64,000 nucleotides of DNA, from assembly GCA_017163975.1 (NCBI GenBank), contig JAFFSR010000351.1, positions 1,985,001 through 2,049,000 on the forward strand, in the 5' to 3' direction. Both the position numbers and the translations under genes were made by a program. The first letter of the stretch is position 1. The number at the start of each line of letters is the position of its first letter. The notes under the pieces were generated by a model, which ran no database searches, had not been told where the DNA came from, and was given only the letters and a program-made list of their open reading frames with translations. The stretch comes from Anastatus disparis (lineage: Eukaryota; Arthropoda; Insecta; Hymenoptera; Eupelmidae). This document shows positions 44,537-54,576 of this stretch, in pieces.

Positions 44537-45861
44537 TTATGAGGTTCGTATTCTTAATGTCAATTTAAGCTTTTTACACTTCAAATACACTTTTATTTAG
44601 ATAAACGTAGAATTTCAGGTGCACATAAAAAAATATGAACTAACTCGCGAACGTGAAATTATTAAAAGTTAATAGTTTTACGTAAATTAAACCACAAAAC
44701 CTTCTAATAATTTTTTAAATGCACTTTAAGTAAACAAACTTACTGCAAACTGACTAAACAATCAGCTGAGACTGACTGTCATGTAGCGAAATGATACGAG
44801 CAGAAAGCGCGAACGCGCGAAATTCAAATTGATAAAAAATTACACGAATAACTATGTGCCACTCGTTTCCTTACAAAAGTAAAACGGAATAAAATATGGA
44901 TGTAAAACTTTTCAGAACTTAAATCAAGATAAATATTTTGTTAAAATTAAAAAAATAAACTCTTTTTTTTCGATTAAACCTAAAAAAAATCAATAAAAAT
45001 TAAAAAAATTCAATTTAAAATAATTCTTAACATTTTTTTAATTTGTAATAATTATATCATTATAGATTTAATAAATAATAACAAAATTAAATCTCTTTAA
45101 AAAAACTTTTTGGAGATTAATTAATGATTTATGAATAATTAAATCAAGTAATAAAAAAATAAGTTCTCATAGTGTTTTAATAAGATTAGCTAAAAATTTG
45201 AGAAAAGTCTCAAAATAACAAAATTAACAAAAAAAATCAATTAAAAGTTTATTCTACTAATTTCTTCATAAAAACGAAACTAAATGAGATAGAGTAAAAA
45301 AACTTGTTCGAGCTTATTCTATAGTAAATTTCCTATAAGAAAAAGCAATAAACCCAAATTCGATGGTGGGACCGAAAAAAGGTGTTTTGTGCCCTTAATG
45401 TTTTAAAAGCAAAAGGATACAATAAGAAAATAATATATATGACTTGACATTAAAATATTATTCGAATATTATTTATTTAGGCGAATACAACATATTGAAA
45501 AATTAACAAACCAATTAAAATAAATTCCGAAGAAATAAAATTAAGACCTGGATTAATAAGTAATTAAATATTATTGAAAAAAAATATAATAATATAAATA
45601 ATTTTTTATTTTTCAGAAATACAAGGGTATTTAAAAAATTCTTTTGCGCAAAAAAAAAATGAATCAGAATACATCGGAACAATAACGGATGGACAATATG
45701 AATTAGACGTTTAATTAAATAAATTAGAAAATGAATATGTGAATTAGGAAAGAGGAACAAAACTAGAAATTATTGGAGAAATAGAAGAAAATAGTAAAAA
45801 CAGTTATAATAATATATTATATGCATATACACTTATGAAAATATTCATGTATATTTATATG

Positions 45862-45897
<36 letters not shown>

Positions 45898-46119
45898 AAA
45901 ATTTTATAGATATTACATATATATTAAAAGTAAAAAGATTGGAATTTAATAAAGTATTAAATGATACAACATGGAGTTAAAAGAACTTATATTAGCAAAT
46001 GAAATAATTTTAAATAAGGTAAATTAAATAATTTAATATTTTTATTTCATCATACAGAAAAACAAATTGATGATAATTAAAATACAAAATATAAAATATT
46101 ATTGATTTACTACAGAAAA

Positions 46120-46980
46120 AATTAATGTATAAGTTTTTTTTAACAACAATAAAAAATAAATATGTAAGCCTGTAATAAAACATAAATCTGTAAGGTTCTT
46201 TTAGCGACAATGAAAAATAAATATGTAAGCTTTTTATAACTACAATGAAATATAAATTTGTAAGCTTCTATTAGCGACAGTAAAAAATAAGTCTATGAAA
46301 TTATTTCAGTAATATTAACAAATTAATTTGTAAGCTCCTTTTAGCGACAACAAACAATAAATTTGTATGCTTATATGAGATTTTTTCAGCGACAACAAAC
46401 AATAGATCTGTATGCTTCAGCGACAATAATAAATTAATTTGTAAGCTTTTTTAGCGACAATGAAAAAAAAGTGTAGGCTTCTTTAGCGACAGTAAAAAAT
46501 AAAAATGTGAGCTTCGTTTAGCTACAATAAAAAAAACACTCATAATGCAGCCATATATTTATATATGTTGATCTTAAGCCCAAAAATAAAAATTGCAGAG
46601 AGGGAGCGTTTTCTTTGCATCTTCTCGATATGTATAAAATTTATGACATAAGAAGATGAAAATATTTATTCATAATCACAATGTTCTATTATTCTATTAT
46701 TCTATTTTTTATTATTCGCTCATAATTATTATTAAATATTATTATATACAATCATAACTTTAAATTTTATTGTTATTTACTATTCTATTTTTAATTTATT
46801 CCAAAAATATATAAGTTTGATTCATTGTGAACTTTTAAATGTCGCGTCAAACCATCTTTTTTTTATTAATTTTAATTCTATAACTTCATATCTTATATTT
46901 TTATGTATGAATGTTTTCTATTGAACTTTGTGTATTCGGGGGGTTGGCGAGCGGAGCGAGCAGGGCAGAACCCCCCCTAG
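46120..46980 (+). mobile_element. Helitron 3' tail with terminal hairpin and CTAG
   Basis: About ten irregular units of about 35-55 bp carry TTTAGCGACAATGAAAAATA and AATATGTAAGCTT words (46120-46535), followed by a conserved block (AATGCAGCCATATATTTATA, TTGATCTTAAGCCC) and a GC-rich terminus. GGGGGGTT (46938-46945) pairs with AACCCCCC (46969-46976) around GGCGAGCGGAGCGAGC, immediately followed by CTAG (46977-46980) and then T. A hairpin directly before CTRR with a following T is the textbook Helitron 3' end. The coding part to which it belongs is not certain. Confidence 0.8.
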
Positions 46981-47094
46981 TATATATATATATATGACAA
47001 TTATACAAACGATATAAAAAAAGGCCTAATTTTTTACATCAATATATTCTAGTAATATAATATAAGATGATATATAAGTAATATAATGAAGTAA

Positions 47095-47245
47095 TGACGG
47101 AGATCGAGAGACAGAGACGGAGAGACGGTGACGGAGAGACAGAGACGGAGAGACGGAGATGAAGAGATAGAGATGGAGAAACGGAGATGGAGAGACAGAG
47201 ATGGAGAGACGGATATTGTGTATATGTTCATGTGTATATGAGTAA
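47095..47245. repeat. (GAGACR)n purine array
   Basis: Irregular AGAGACGGAGA units run directly into the 28-bp minisatellite. It is the same type as 34150-34535. Confidence 0.85.
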
Positions 47246-47560
47246 GTGTATGTGTATGGAGACGTGTATATGTGTGTATGTGTATGGAGACGTGTATATG
47301 TGTGTATGTGTATGGAGACGTGTATATGTGTGTATGTGTATAGAGACGTGTATATGTGTGTATGTGTATGGAGACGTGTATATGTGTATATGTGTATGGA
47401 GACGTGTATATGTGTGTATGTGTATGGAGACGTGTATATGTGTGTATGTGTATGGAGACGTGTACATGTGTGTATGTATGTATGTGTATATGTGTATGTA
47501 TGTTTATGTATGTATGTATGTGTATGTCAAAGGTGCACATGTGTATGTGTATGTATGTAT
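47246..47560. repeat. 28-bp minisatellite, then (TATG)n
   Basis: GAGACGTGTATATGTGTGTA followed by TGTGTATG repeats eight times with few changes (to about 47465), and then TGTATGTATG. Frames of VYMCVC or TRLHTHTH on both strands come from the repeat. Confidence 0.92.
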
Positions 47561-47639
47561 GTGACAATAATGAAAAAGATATCCACGTAAGAAAAAAAAA
47601 GTCCCAATTCTTTACTTTAATATGATAGTAGTCATTTTT

Positions 47640-48500
47640 TTTCATTTATTCTTTGGAACTGCAGTCGAGCTAATTTTAACAACATATTATTATGGAAGTT
47701 TTTAAATTATGACGTAAATAATTATGTAGTTTCTTGTGTATAGACTTTGCTAGGTTCAATTGTTGTCGATCAATATCGTCACGATTTTTTCTATGTAAAA
47801 GCTATAGTGTTTATTAAAAAAATTAATTTCTGTTTCTTATTTCTTATAAATGAAAGATGATGAGACTGTGTGAAAAATAATAATTCATCTCGTTCAAAAA
47901 TGAATTTGTGACCTCTGGTAACCAACAATAAATTCATTGGAATAGTAATTTTTAGCGCAAAAGCATACTTGTATATTACAGAACAAAAATCAAGTCAACA
48001 TTATGCTTAAAATTTAACTTAATGCGGATCAAATGCAAATAAATTATATATATGTAAATAAGATGAATGTTAAAAGAAAAGTTAATGTAAAAGATATGAA
48101 TATAACTATATTTATAAATAGTTAAGTAAATGAAGAGATGAAGCTGAATATTATGAATTAATCGTAATTGTAATCATATTAATAAAATATTAATGAAGAT
48201 ATTATTTTTTTATTATTGTAATGTAATATCAGACTTACATGTAACTGAGAGAAAAAATTTTGTATTATCTATTAGTTATAATTATAATCATGCGGTATTA
48301 ATTAGTTATAATTATAATCACAATAATGAAATGTAAATAAAAATTATCAATCTTTATTATTACAACAGAATGTTAAAGTAAGAGAAAGGTGTGAGACGGA
48401 GCCGAGGGAGGGGGGCACATAAATCAAAGGGGGTGGGTGTGAGATTTTAGGGGAAGAGGAAAAGGGGGGCTTTTTTCTTTCAAATAACAAGAATAACAAT
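47640..48500. other. AT-rich stretch with a G-rich end
   Basis: ATTAGTTATAATTATAATCA is repeated at 48270-48320. Bases 48395-48475 are unusually G-rich on the plus strand (GAGGGAGGGGGGC, AAAGGGGGTGGGTG, GGAAAAGGGGGGC), a candidate G-quadruplex tract next to the SINE. No gene was found. Confidence 0.5.
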
Positions 48501-48515
48501 TTAGAAGAAGAATTA

Positions 48516-48710
48516 GAGGTCGTCAGTAGCTTATTCGGTAGCGATGAATTCGTAATCTCGCGGCTCCAAGTTCGATTCCCGCTCTCGGCTGAATGATATA
48601 AGCACCATTGTACATTACATATGCTTTATTCACAAACACAGTGACGACCGTCCGTCGCTAATTAGCATCACAATGATAGCATAAAATACAGCGAAAATAA
48701 ATAAAAAAGA
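48516..48710 (+). mobile_element. tRNA-derived SINE, full length, copy 3
   Basis: The tRNA-like head GTCGTCAGTAGCTTATTCGG keeps an A-box-like segment, and GTTCGATTCCCGC is the B box. The body ends GCATAAAATACAGCGAAAAT with an A-rich tail. A 13-bp duplication, AGAAGAAGAATTA, flanks it (48503-48515 and 48711-48723). It lies in the opposite orientation to the copies at 3.7 and 36 kb. A second G-rich stretch follows at 48755-48785. Confidence 0.92.
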
Positions 48711-48809
48711 AGAAGAAGAATTACAATGTAATTTGAGGAATAGCTGTATCGAGGGAGGGCTAGGGGGGCAAAGAGAGGGGGTTGAAAGTTGCTTAAATCC
48801 TGATCTTGC

Positions 48810-48811
<2 letters not shown>

Positions 48812-48842
<31 letters not shown>
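48812..48842. repeat. (TA)n microsatellite
   Basis: About 15 TA units. Confidence 0.9.
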
Positions 48843-48844
<2 letters not shown>

Positions 48845-49525
48845 TATTCTGTGTATATGTATTAAAAAAAAACTAAATATATGAAATAATTATCAATTAA
48901 AAATATTAATCATTTTATCTTACATGTTATTTTATTTAAGTGTAATGTGTACGTTGTATAAAATTTTTCTGAATAGCTTAATAATTAGGCAATTTCATTC
49001 CTTGACAATTGATAAGGAAATTTATTAGAACATTCAAAAATCTAACTATTATTGGTGAATATGAAATAGCGTTAATAAAAATTTTTCAATACAAATTTAT
49101 ATTATAAAAAATATAATACCTTTTTTAATGTTTTTATATTATAATAAACTTTTTTTTATTCTAGTCAGTTGGTTGGAAAAATTTTTACATTTGTTTTTTG
49201 TGTATTGTGTTGTTTGTGTTGTGTGCGTGTCCGTTGTTTTTGTGTTTTTGTGTTTGTGTTATTTATATTCATATTAATATTACAAAGTTGTTACGTTTCT
49301 TATTCCTTATTACATTAAATTAAATCTTTACATTTTAACTAAGTATTAACTCAATCACAGTTCTTTCATTATTGTCTTTATTCTAAATCAAACTAAAAAA
49401 TTCACTTCTTTATTAAAATCAAATCAAACTTAATAATCACATTTTATTACTATAACTTAAAGATCACTTTTTATTTTCATAAATTAAACTTATAAATTCA
49501 CTTTTTATTTTCATTTTATCACTTT
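48843..49525. other. AT-rich stretch, nothing identified
   Basis: A GTGTTGTTTGTGTTGTGTG patch lies near 49200. No genes were found. Confidence 0.45.
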
Positions 49526-49529
49526 TACA

Positions 49530-50607
49530 CTTCTTTTTTTTTTTTTTTTCTTTTCACTATCTTTCTTAATCTTTCTTTTCTTTTCTTTCTTCTTCTTTTC
49601 TCATTTCTTTTCTTAATCTTGTTCTTTGTTATAATCTTTGTTATAATCTTTTTTATATTCTTTTTCTTCTCTTTCTTTTCTGTCTATTCTTTCCTTTCTT
49701 GTCAGCGGCTCATCGACTTTAAACCCTCTTTTTGTTCTCCATTCTCTAAACTTTTTTAATAGGTAATCTCTATCCTCTTTTATTTTGAAAACCAACCAGA
49801 AAAGATCATCTCTCTCACTCTTCTGGAAGGCTTTCCATTGTGTTTTACCTATCGCATTTTCTAGGATTTCCTTTATATCGTGGACCTTTTTCCCATCTTC
49901 TAGCTTTAGCAGCAGAACTCTTTCTCTTCCATACTTTCTACATATTTTCTCCATATTTGGCGGCCTTTCCATCATTTCATCTTTGTCTTGTTTTCCTTTC
50001 TCCTCTTCTTTACTTTATTCTGTCTTCCTTGTATCTTTACATCTTTCTTTTATTTCTTCTATCTTTAGTTTCATTTCATATAATTCTTTGCTTGACTTTA
50101 ACTCCTTATCGGATAGTTGATTTACTATTTCTTTTAGACTTTCTTTCTGTCCGTGAACTTTTTCTGGCTCCAAATCCTCCACCTTCTTTTCTATTCTTTT
50201 TATCTTCATACTCAACCTTTCAATTTTTGCAACCATGCTATCTATTACGGCTTTTTGTAACTGAAGTTCTCTTTCCTGTTCTTTCACTTTTTCTTCCAAC
50301 TCATATATTCTTTCTTCTCTTTTATCTTCATCTTTATCTTTCTCAATAAATCCTTTTTTTTCAACTTCACTTTCTTTCATTATTACTTTTTCATTTTTTT
50401 CACTGTTCATTTTCTTTCTTTTCTTCTTTTCTTTTCTACTTAACCTATAAGTTTTTTTTTTTTTTAAATCAGCTATCCTTCTTTTATCTTTCTTGTATAG
50501 CTTTTATCTTTACTTTATCTTTCAGCTCTAAACTTCTTCTTGTTTTTTACTTATTTTTTTTTCTTATTCTTTTATATTCTTTACTTTCTTAATATTTTAT
50601 TTGCTTT
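49530..50607 (-). mobile_element. LINE fragment retaining only ORF1
   Basis: Minus-strand ORF1 (49613-50410) is followed by a purine-rich tail and, near 49533-49550, an A run (T run on the plus strand). No endonuclease or RT is present between. The 5' side is interrupted at 50608 by the giant foldback. The purine-rich coding strand resembles LINE copy B. It may be an internally deleted LINE or a non-autonomous ORF1-bearing element. Confidence 0.6.
49613..50410 (-). pseudogene. LINE ORF1 with coiled coil and RRM-like domain
   Basis: Two frames split by one stop cover this ORF. The first (50015-50410) is a long coiled coil (ERIYELEEKVKEQERELQLQ, VIDSMVAKIERLSMKIKRIE). The second (49613-49975) has RVLLLKLEDGKKVHDIKEIL, TQWKAFQKSERDDLFWLVFK and IKEDRDYLLKKFREWRTKRG, shaped like the RRM/CTD region of L1-type ORF1 proteins. 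It would bind element RNA as a trimer by analogy with L1. There is no zinc knuckle. Confidence 0.6.
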
Positions 50608-51718
50608 CCCTACTGAAAAAAATCTTGTGGTAACCACATGACATACTATATGGTTTTCACATGGTTACCACATGATTACCACATGTTTACCACATGGTTA
50701 CCACATATTATTTTGACGGGGTGATCATGTGGTAACCATGTGGTAACCATGTGGCGACCATGTGAAAACCATGTGAGTAAGAAAAAAATAGTTAAAAAAA
50801 ATATGCAAAATTTATTATTTCACGTAATAAATACTCACCTGCTGTCAAAATCAGCAAACTAAAGAAAATTTTTATGAAAATATAAATATTATTGATTATT
50901 ATATAATTAAATTTAATATAAATATTTTTATATAATTAAATTTATTTGCGTTTTTCATTGCAACCACAAAAATATCTCTGTTCATTGAATAGAAGAACGT
51001 GAGAAAGCAGGCCGAATGATCGTCGTTTTAGACAAAGTTAAACTGTTTATAAGCTCTAAAGTCTTTTATTCTTTTCGTGCGCGTTCGCTTGCCATAAGAA
51101 AGTCAATACATAAAAAGAGTGGTAGCCCCCTAGTGGTTAGTTATTGAATATGAATATACACATGTATATAATAGTACTGGTGATTAACCGTTAGGGGGAT
51201 GCTCCGCTTTCTACCTATTGACTTTCTTATGGCAAGCGAACGCGCACGAAAAGAATAAAAGACTTTAGAGTTTATAAACAGTTTAATTTTGTCTAAAACG
51301 ACGATCATTCGACCTGCTTTCTCACGTTCTATTCTATTCAATGAACAGAGATGTTTTTGTGGTTGCAATGAAAAACGCAAATAAATTTAATTATATAAAA
51401 ATATTTATATTAAATTTAATTATATAATAATCAATAATATTTATATTTTCATAAAAATTTTCTTTAGTTTGCTGATTTTGACAGCAGGTGAGTATTTATT
51501 ACGTGAAATAATAAATTTTGCATATTTTTTTTAACTAATATTTTCTTACTCACATGGTTTTCACATGGTCACCACATGGTTACCACATGGTTACCACATG
51601 ATCACCCCGTCAAAATAATATGTGGTAACCATGTGGTAAACATGTGGTAATCATGTGGTAACCATGTGAAAACCATATAGTATGTCATGTGGTTACCACA
51701 AGATTTTTTTCAGTAGGG
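50608..51718. mobile_element. Complete giant foldback element, 1.11 kb
   Basis: CCCTACTGAAAAAAATCTTG at 50608 pairs with CAAGATTTTTTTCAGTAGGG at 51718, and complementarity continues to the centre (51060-51260). Each outer arm is itself an inverted array. On the left arm, GGTTACCACATG units (50640-50710) are followed by GACGGGGTGATC and then CATGTGGTAACC units in the opposite orientation (50728-50780). The right arm mirrors this. The central 190 bp matches 1-190. TTGC occurs near both outer edges (50601, 51719) but offset by 3 bp, so no firm target duplication is claimed. There is no coding content. Confidence 0.9.
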
Positions 51719-52084
51719 TTGCAACCATGTGTTCCTCTATACCTCTTTGCTTCTATAGCCACTCTGTTTTACCTACCAATCTTTTCCTCTTTATCTTTTC
51801 GATTTCTCTATATTCTTTCCCTTTTTTCCGTTTTCTTCTCAATAGATGGCGTTTCCTTCTTTTTCGTCCTATTTCACTCTCTTAAATTCTCATTCTTTCC
51901 TATCTTTTTCTCCTTTTATTTTTATTTTTTCTTTCTTCTTCTTTATTATTTTCTCACTTTCTTATAATTTTTCTTCTAAATCTTTTTTTTTTCTCTTTTT
52001 TCTTTTTTTTTCTCTTTTCTCTTTTTCATCTTATACCACTCTTTGTAATTTCTTTACTCTTCTTCTTTTCTCTTTTAATTCACC

Positions 52085-52378
52085 TCAATTCTCATCTAAT
52101 ACTTTCTTTTCTTCTTCTTTTCTTAACCAATCTATTTTTGCTAATCTTGCAACCATGTTTATATTTCCTTTCATTACATCTATCCAACTTAATCCCTCTA
52201 CTTTTGTATATTTACATACTTCAAAGATATGTTTTAGAGTTTCACTCTTTTTATGACATAATCTGCATTTTCTTTCTTCTTCACACATCCAGAATGTATT
52301 TTCTCTGCATTCGTTACCTAATCTGTATCTAGCTATTTTCTTTATATTATTCCTTTTTGTACCATCTTCATTAATCAA
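52085..52378 (-). pseudogene. LINE B ORF2 C terminus with Cys/His knuckle
   Basis: The frame contains NIKKIARYRLGNECRENTFW and CRLCHKKSETLKHIFEVC, a Cys-x2-Cys-x7-His-x4-Cys knuckle of the type found at the end of many LINE ORF2 proteins. It is separated from the RT by a frameshift near 52400. Confidence 0.8.
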
Positions 52379-52453
52379 ATAGTTTTGTACATCTATCCAT
52401 CCATTTGCTATTATTCTTACTTCTTTTGTATATTTGGATTTTTCTAGTTTGTT

Positions 52454-53950
52454 CTAATTTTCGTTCCATTCAATTTCTTTACTCTTCTCTTCTATTAATT
52501 CATGTAATTTTTCCTCTTCTTCAATTTTTTTATAATATTCCTTTACCGATAGACCTCTTTTTTCCAATGCTTTTCTTATATAATTGACACTTTTGTCCTC
52601 CTTCTCTACCTTCTTTTCTCTTCTCCTTTCATTGTTTTTGCTTTCCTCTTCTTTTATATATTCTTGCTCATTTTCTTTCCAGCAAATCTTAATTAAATCT
52701 TCATCATTATATTTACTAATTTTTTCATCATATTTTATTACTCTTCCTATTGCTATCTTTTCTATACTGCTTCTTTTCCTTTCTATTATTATAGCATAGT
52801 CTGGTGTATTACTTTCTAGGCCTAATGTCCATTTTATATATTTTTTTTGAATCTTTTCTATTTCATCTCTTCTTTTCCATCCCCATATTTCCATACCATA
52901 CATAAATATACTTTTTATAAGAGAATCAAACAACTCCATTCTTTTTTTCCAATTATTTTTGAAAAGTCCTTCAGCTATGCTCCATACTTTTCTAATTTTT
53001 TTGTTTGCCTTCATCTTTTGCTCTTTTATATGATTCTCATCTTTGTTATTTCCTTGCAGCTTGTATCCAAGGTACACAAATGATTTCACTATTTCTATCT
53101 CTTTACCTTTCCACATATATCTTTCTTCTTTTCTTCTTCCGCCAGCTTTTCTGAATTCCATAATTTTAGATTTCTCTACATTTAATTCTAGTCCTTTCTT
53201 TTCTATGTATTTAGCAAACCTTTTCATTAGGCTGCTCATTTCTTTTGCACTTTTAGCCATTAACGCAACATCATCTGCGTATGAAATGGTGTATACCTTA
53301 TCTTTACCTATTTCTATTCCTCCTATCTGTCCTTCTTTCATACTATTTTCTAGGTCTGCAAATCCTAAATTAAATATCCTTGCACTCAGCGGACATCCCT
53401 GTCTTACCCCTTTCTCTATTTTAAATTCTTTTGTGTACGTCTCTCCTTCAATTCTTACCTTTGCCCTCGTTTCTCTATACATCTTTTCTATATTTTCTCT
53501 TATTTCATCTTTTATCTTTAACCTTCCATTATTTTCCACAGATCTTTTCTATTCAGACTATCAAAGGCAGCTTTCATATCTGCAAAAAATACAATCACCT
53601 TTCCTTTTTCTTTTTTTATTTCTTTTCTTATTATTGTTTTTAAGCAGTATATCGCATCTATTGTTCCTCTATTCTTTCTAAATCCAAACTGCGTGTTACT
53701 TAGTAACTTCTTCTCTTTAATCTACGCCTCTAACCTTTTTCTTATTACTTCTGCAAACATTTTATAACTCGTATCCATTAGAGTTATTCCTCTGTAACTT
53801 TTTGCCTCTTTTGCATTACCTTTTTTAAATATTGGATTTATTATCCCTACTTTCCATTCTTCTGGCAGATCTTTACCTTCCCAAACTTTATTCATTATCA
53901 TCTTTAGATCTTTTCTTATTAGATTTTTTTCTTTTTTCCATGCTTCGTTT
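52454..53950 (-). pseudogene. LINE B reverse transcriptase
   Basis: The main frame (52454-53539) has VRQGCPLSARIFNLGFADLE (motif B), YTISYADDVALMAKSAKEMS (motif C, intact YADD), KSFVYLGYKLQGN and a long C-terminal region. Upstream in another frame, 53540-53950 gives LPEEWKVGIINPIFKKGN, SYRGITLMDTSYKMFAEVIR, TQFGFRKNRGTIDAI and FFADMKAAFDSLNRK (motif A with its Asp). All catalytic Asp are kept; two frameshifts and one stop break it. It would copy element RNA at the nicked target. Confidence 0.88.
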
Positions 53951-53982
53951 GGTATTTTATCTCTTCCTGGCGCCTTTTTGTT

Positions 53983-54429
53983 CTACAGGTTTCTTATTAT
54001 TTCGCTTATCTCATATTCTGTGATCTCTGAGTATTCTATTATTTCATTTTCTGTTTTCTCTTTCTTTTCTTTTGATTTATCATTTTCCTTTTCAATTTCG
54101 TTTCTAAAGTTAATTATCCATTCTTTTTCTTCTATTCTTTCTCTTACATTATTCTTTCTTTCTCTCTTTCTATTCACTTCTTTCCAAAACGTTTTTCCTG
54201 TTTTATCTCCCTTAACTTCATCCAGTATTTCTAATCCTCTTTTATATTTCTTTTGTTTTATTAGATTTTTATATTCTCTTCTTTTTTTCCAATATTCTTC
54301 TCTATCTTCTTCACCTCTGCTCATACTTATTAATTTATTCTTTACTTCACACCTCTTCTTTTCGCATTCATAATCCCACCAATCTTCCACATCTTCCTTT
54401 TCTTTTATCTTTATCACTTTCTTACACAT
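53983..54429 (-). pseudogene. LINE B linker between endonuclease and RT
   Basis: 148 charged residues (KEDVEDWWDYECEKKRCEVK, EVKGDKTGKTFWKEVNRKRE, ITEYEISEIIRNL). The WWD-x-EC element parallels WWEKDC in LINE A, and the two linkers are probably related. It ends just before the LPEEWK start of the RT. Confidence 0.65.
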
Positions 54430-54576
54430 TGCTTCTCTAATTTTCTCTTTTAAATCTTTCCATTCGTTTATCTTTCTTTCTTTTGCAAGATTTTTTCTAT
54501 ATACTTCTACTTCTTTGTCACCCCATATTATTACTTCTTTTTTTTTATATTTTTCTTTTTCTTTTACTCTTTTTTC

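Larger units (their letters stand above)
42670..45394 (-). mobile_element. 2.7-kb TTAA-flanked TIR transposon
   Basis: The ends are AGGCACAAAACACCTTTT (42670) and, inverted, GGGCACAAAACACCTTTT (45394). TTAA lies directly outside both (42666-42669 and 45395-45398), the duplication typical of piggyBac and Kolobok-type elements. It interrupts an open frame that reads through when the element and one TTAA are removed, so both boundaries are secure. The interior holds a basic frame (44213-44536), another remnant at 42783-42989 and an inverted duplication of the latter. No DDE core was recognised. Confidence 0.85.
42380..46010 (+). pseudogene. Possible RPA-like OB-fold gene remnant, multi-exon, split by a transposon
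   Basis: The first exon-like frame (42386-42575) reads VAYIEEISEEQTFANKQKQT, DLRILKFITNNSERFRIQCN and IYDENIEKLKENLKLNE. This is the pattern of a replication protein A/OB-fold strand set. GTAAAT at 42576 and TTTCAG ending at 42647 would remove 72 bp and join it in frame to KILLENVN, which continues across the TTAA transposon as VLKAKGYNKK (45399 onward). Another TTTTTCAG at 45617 precedes GYLKNSFAQKKNESEYIGTI, TDGQYELDV and, after stops, RGTKLEIIGEIEENSKN. Stops in the last exon show decay. The OB-fold call is by pattern only. It might belong to a Helitron that encodes RPA. Confidence 0.35.

Noticed and set aside
47049..47645. Long Cys/Val/Tyr-rich or His/Thr-rich frames
   Set aside because: They are artefacts of the 28-bp minisatellite; both strands are open for the same reason.
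51141..51380. 79-residue frame in the giant foldback
   Set aside because: The arm is palindromic and the frame has no start support or domain; similar text is open in the mirror arm.
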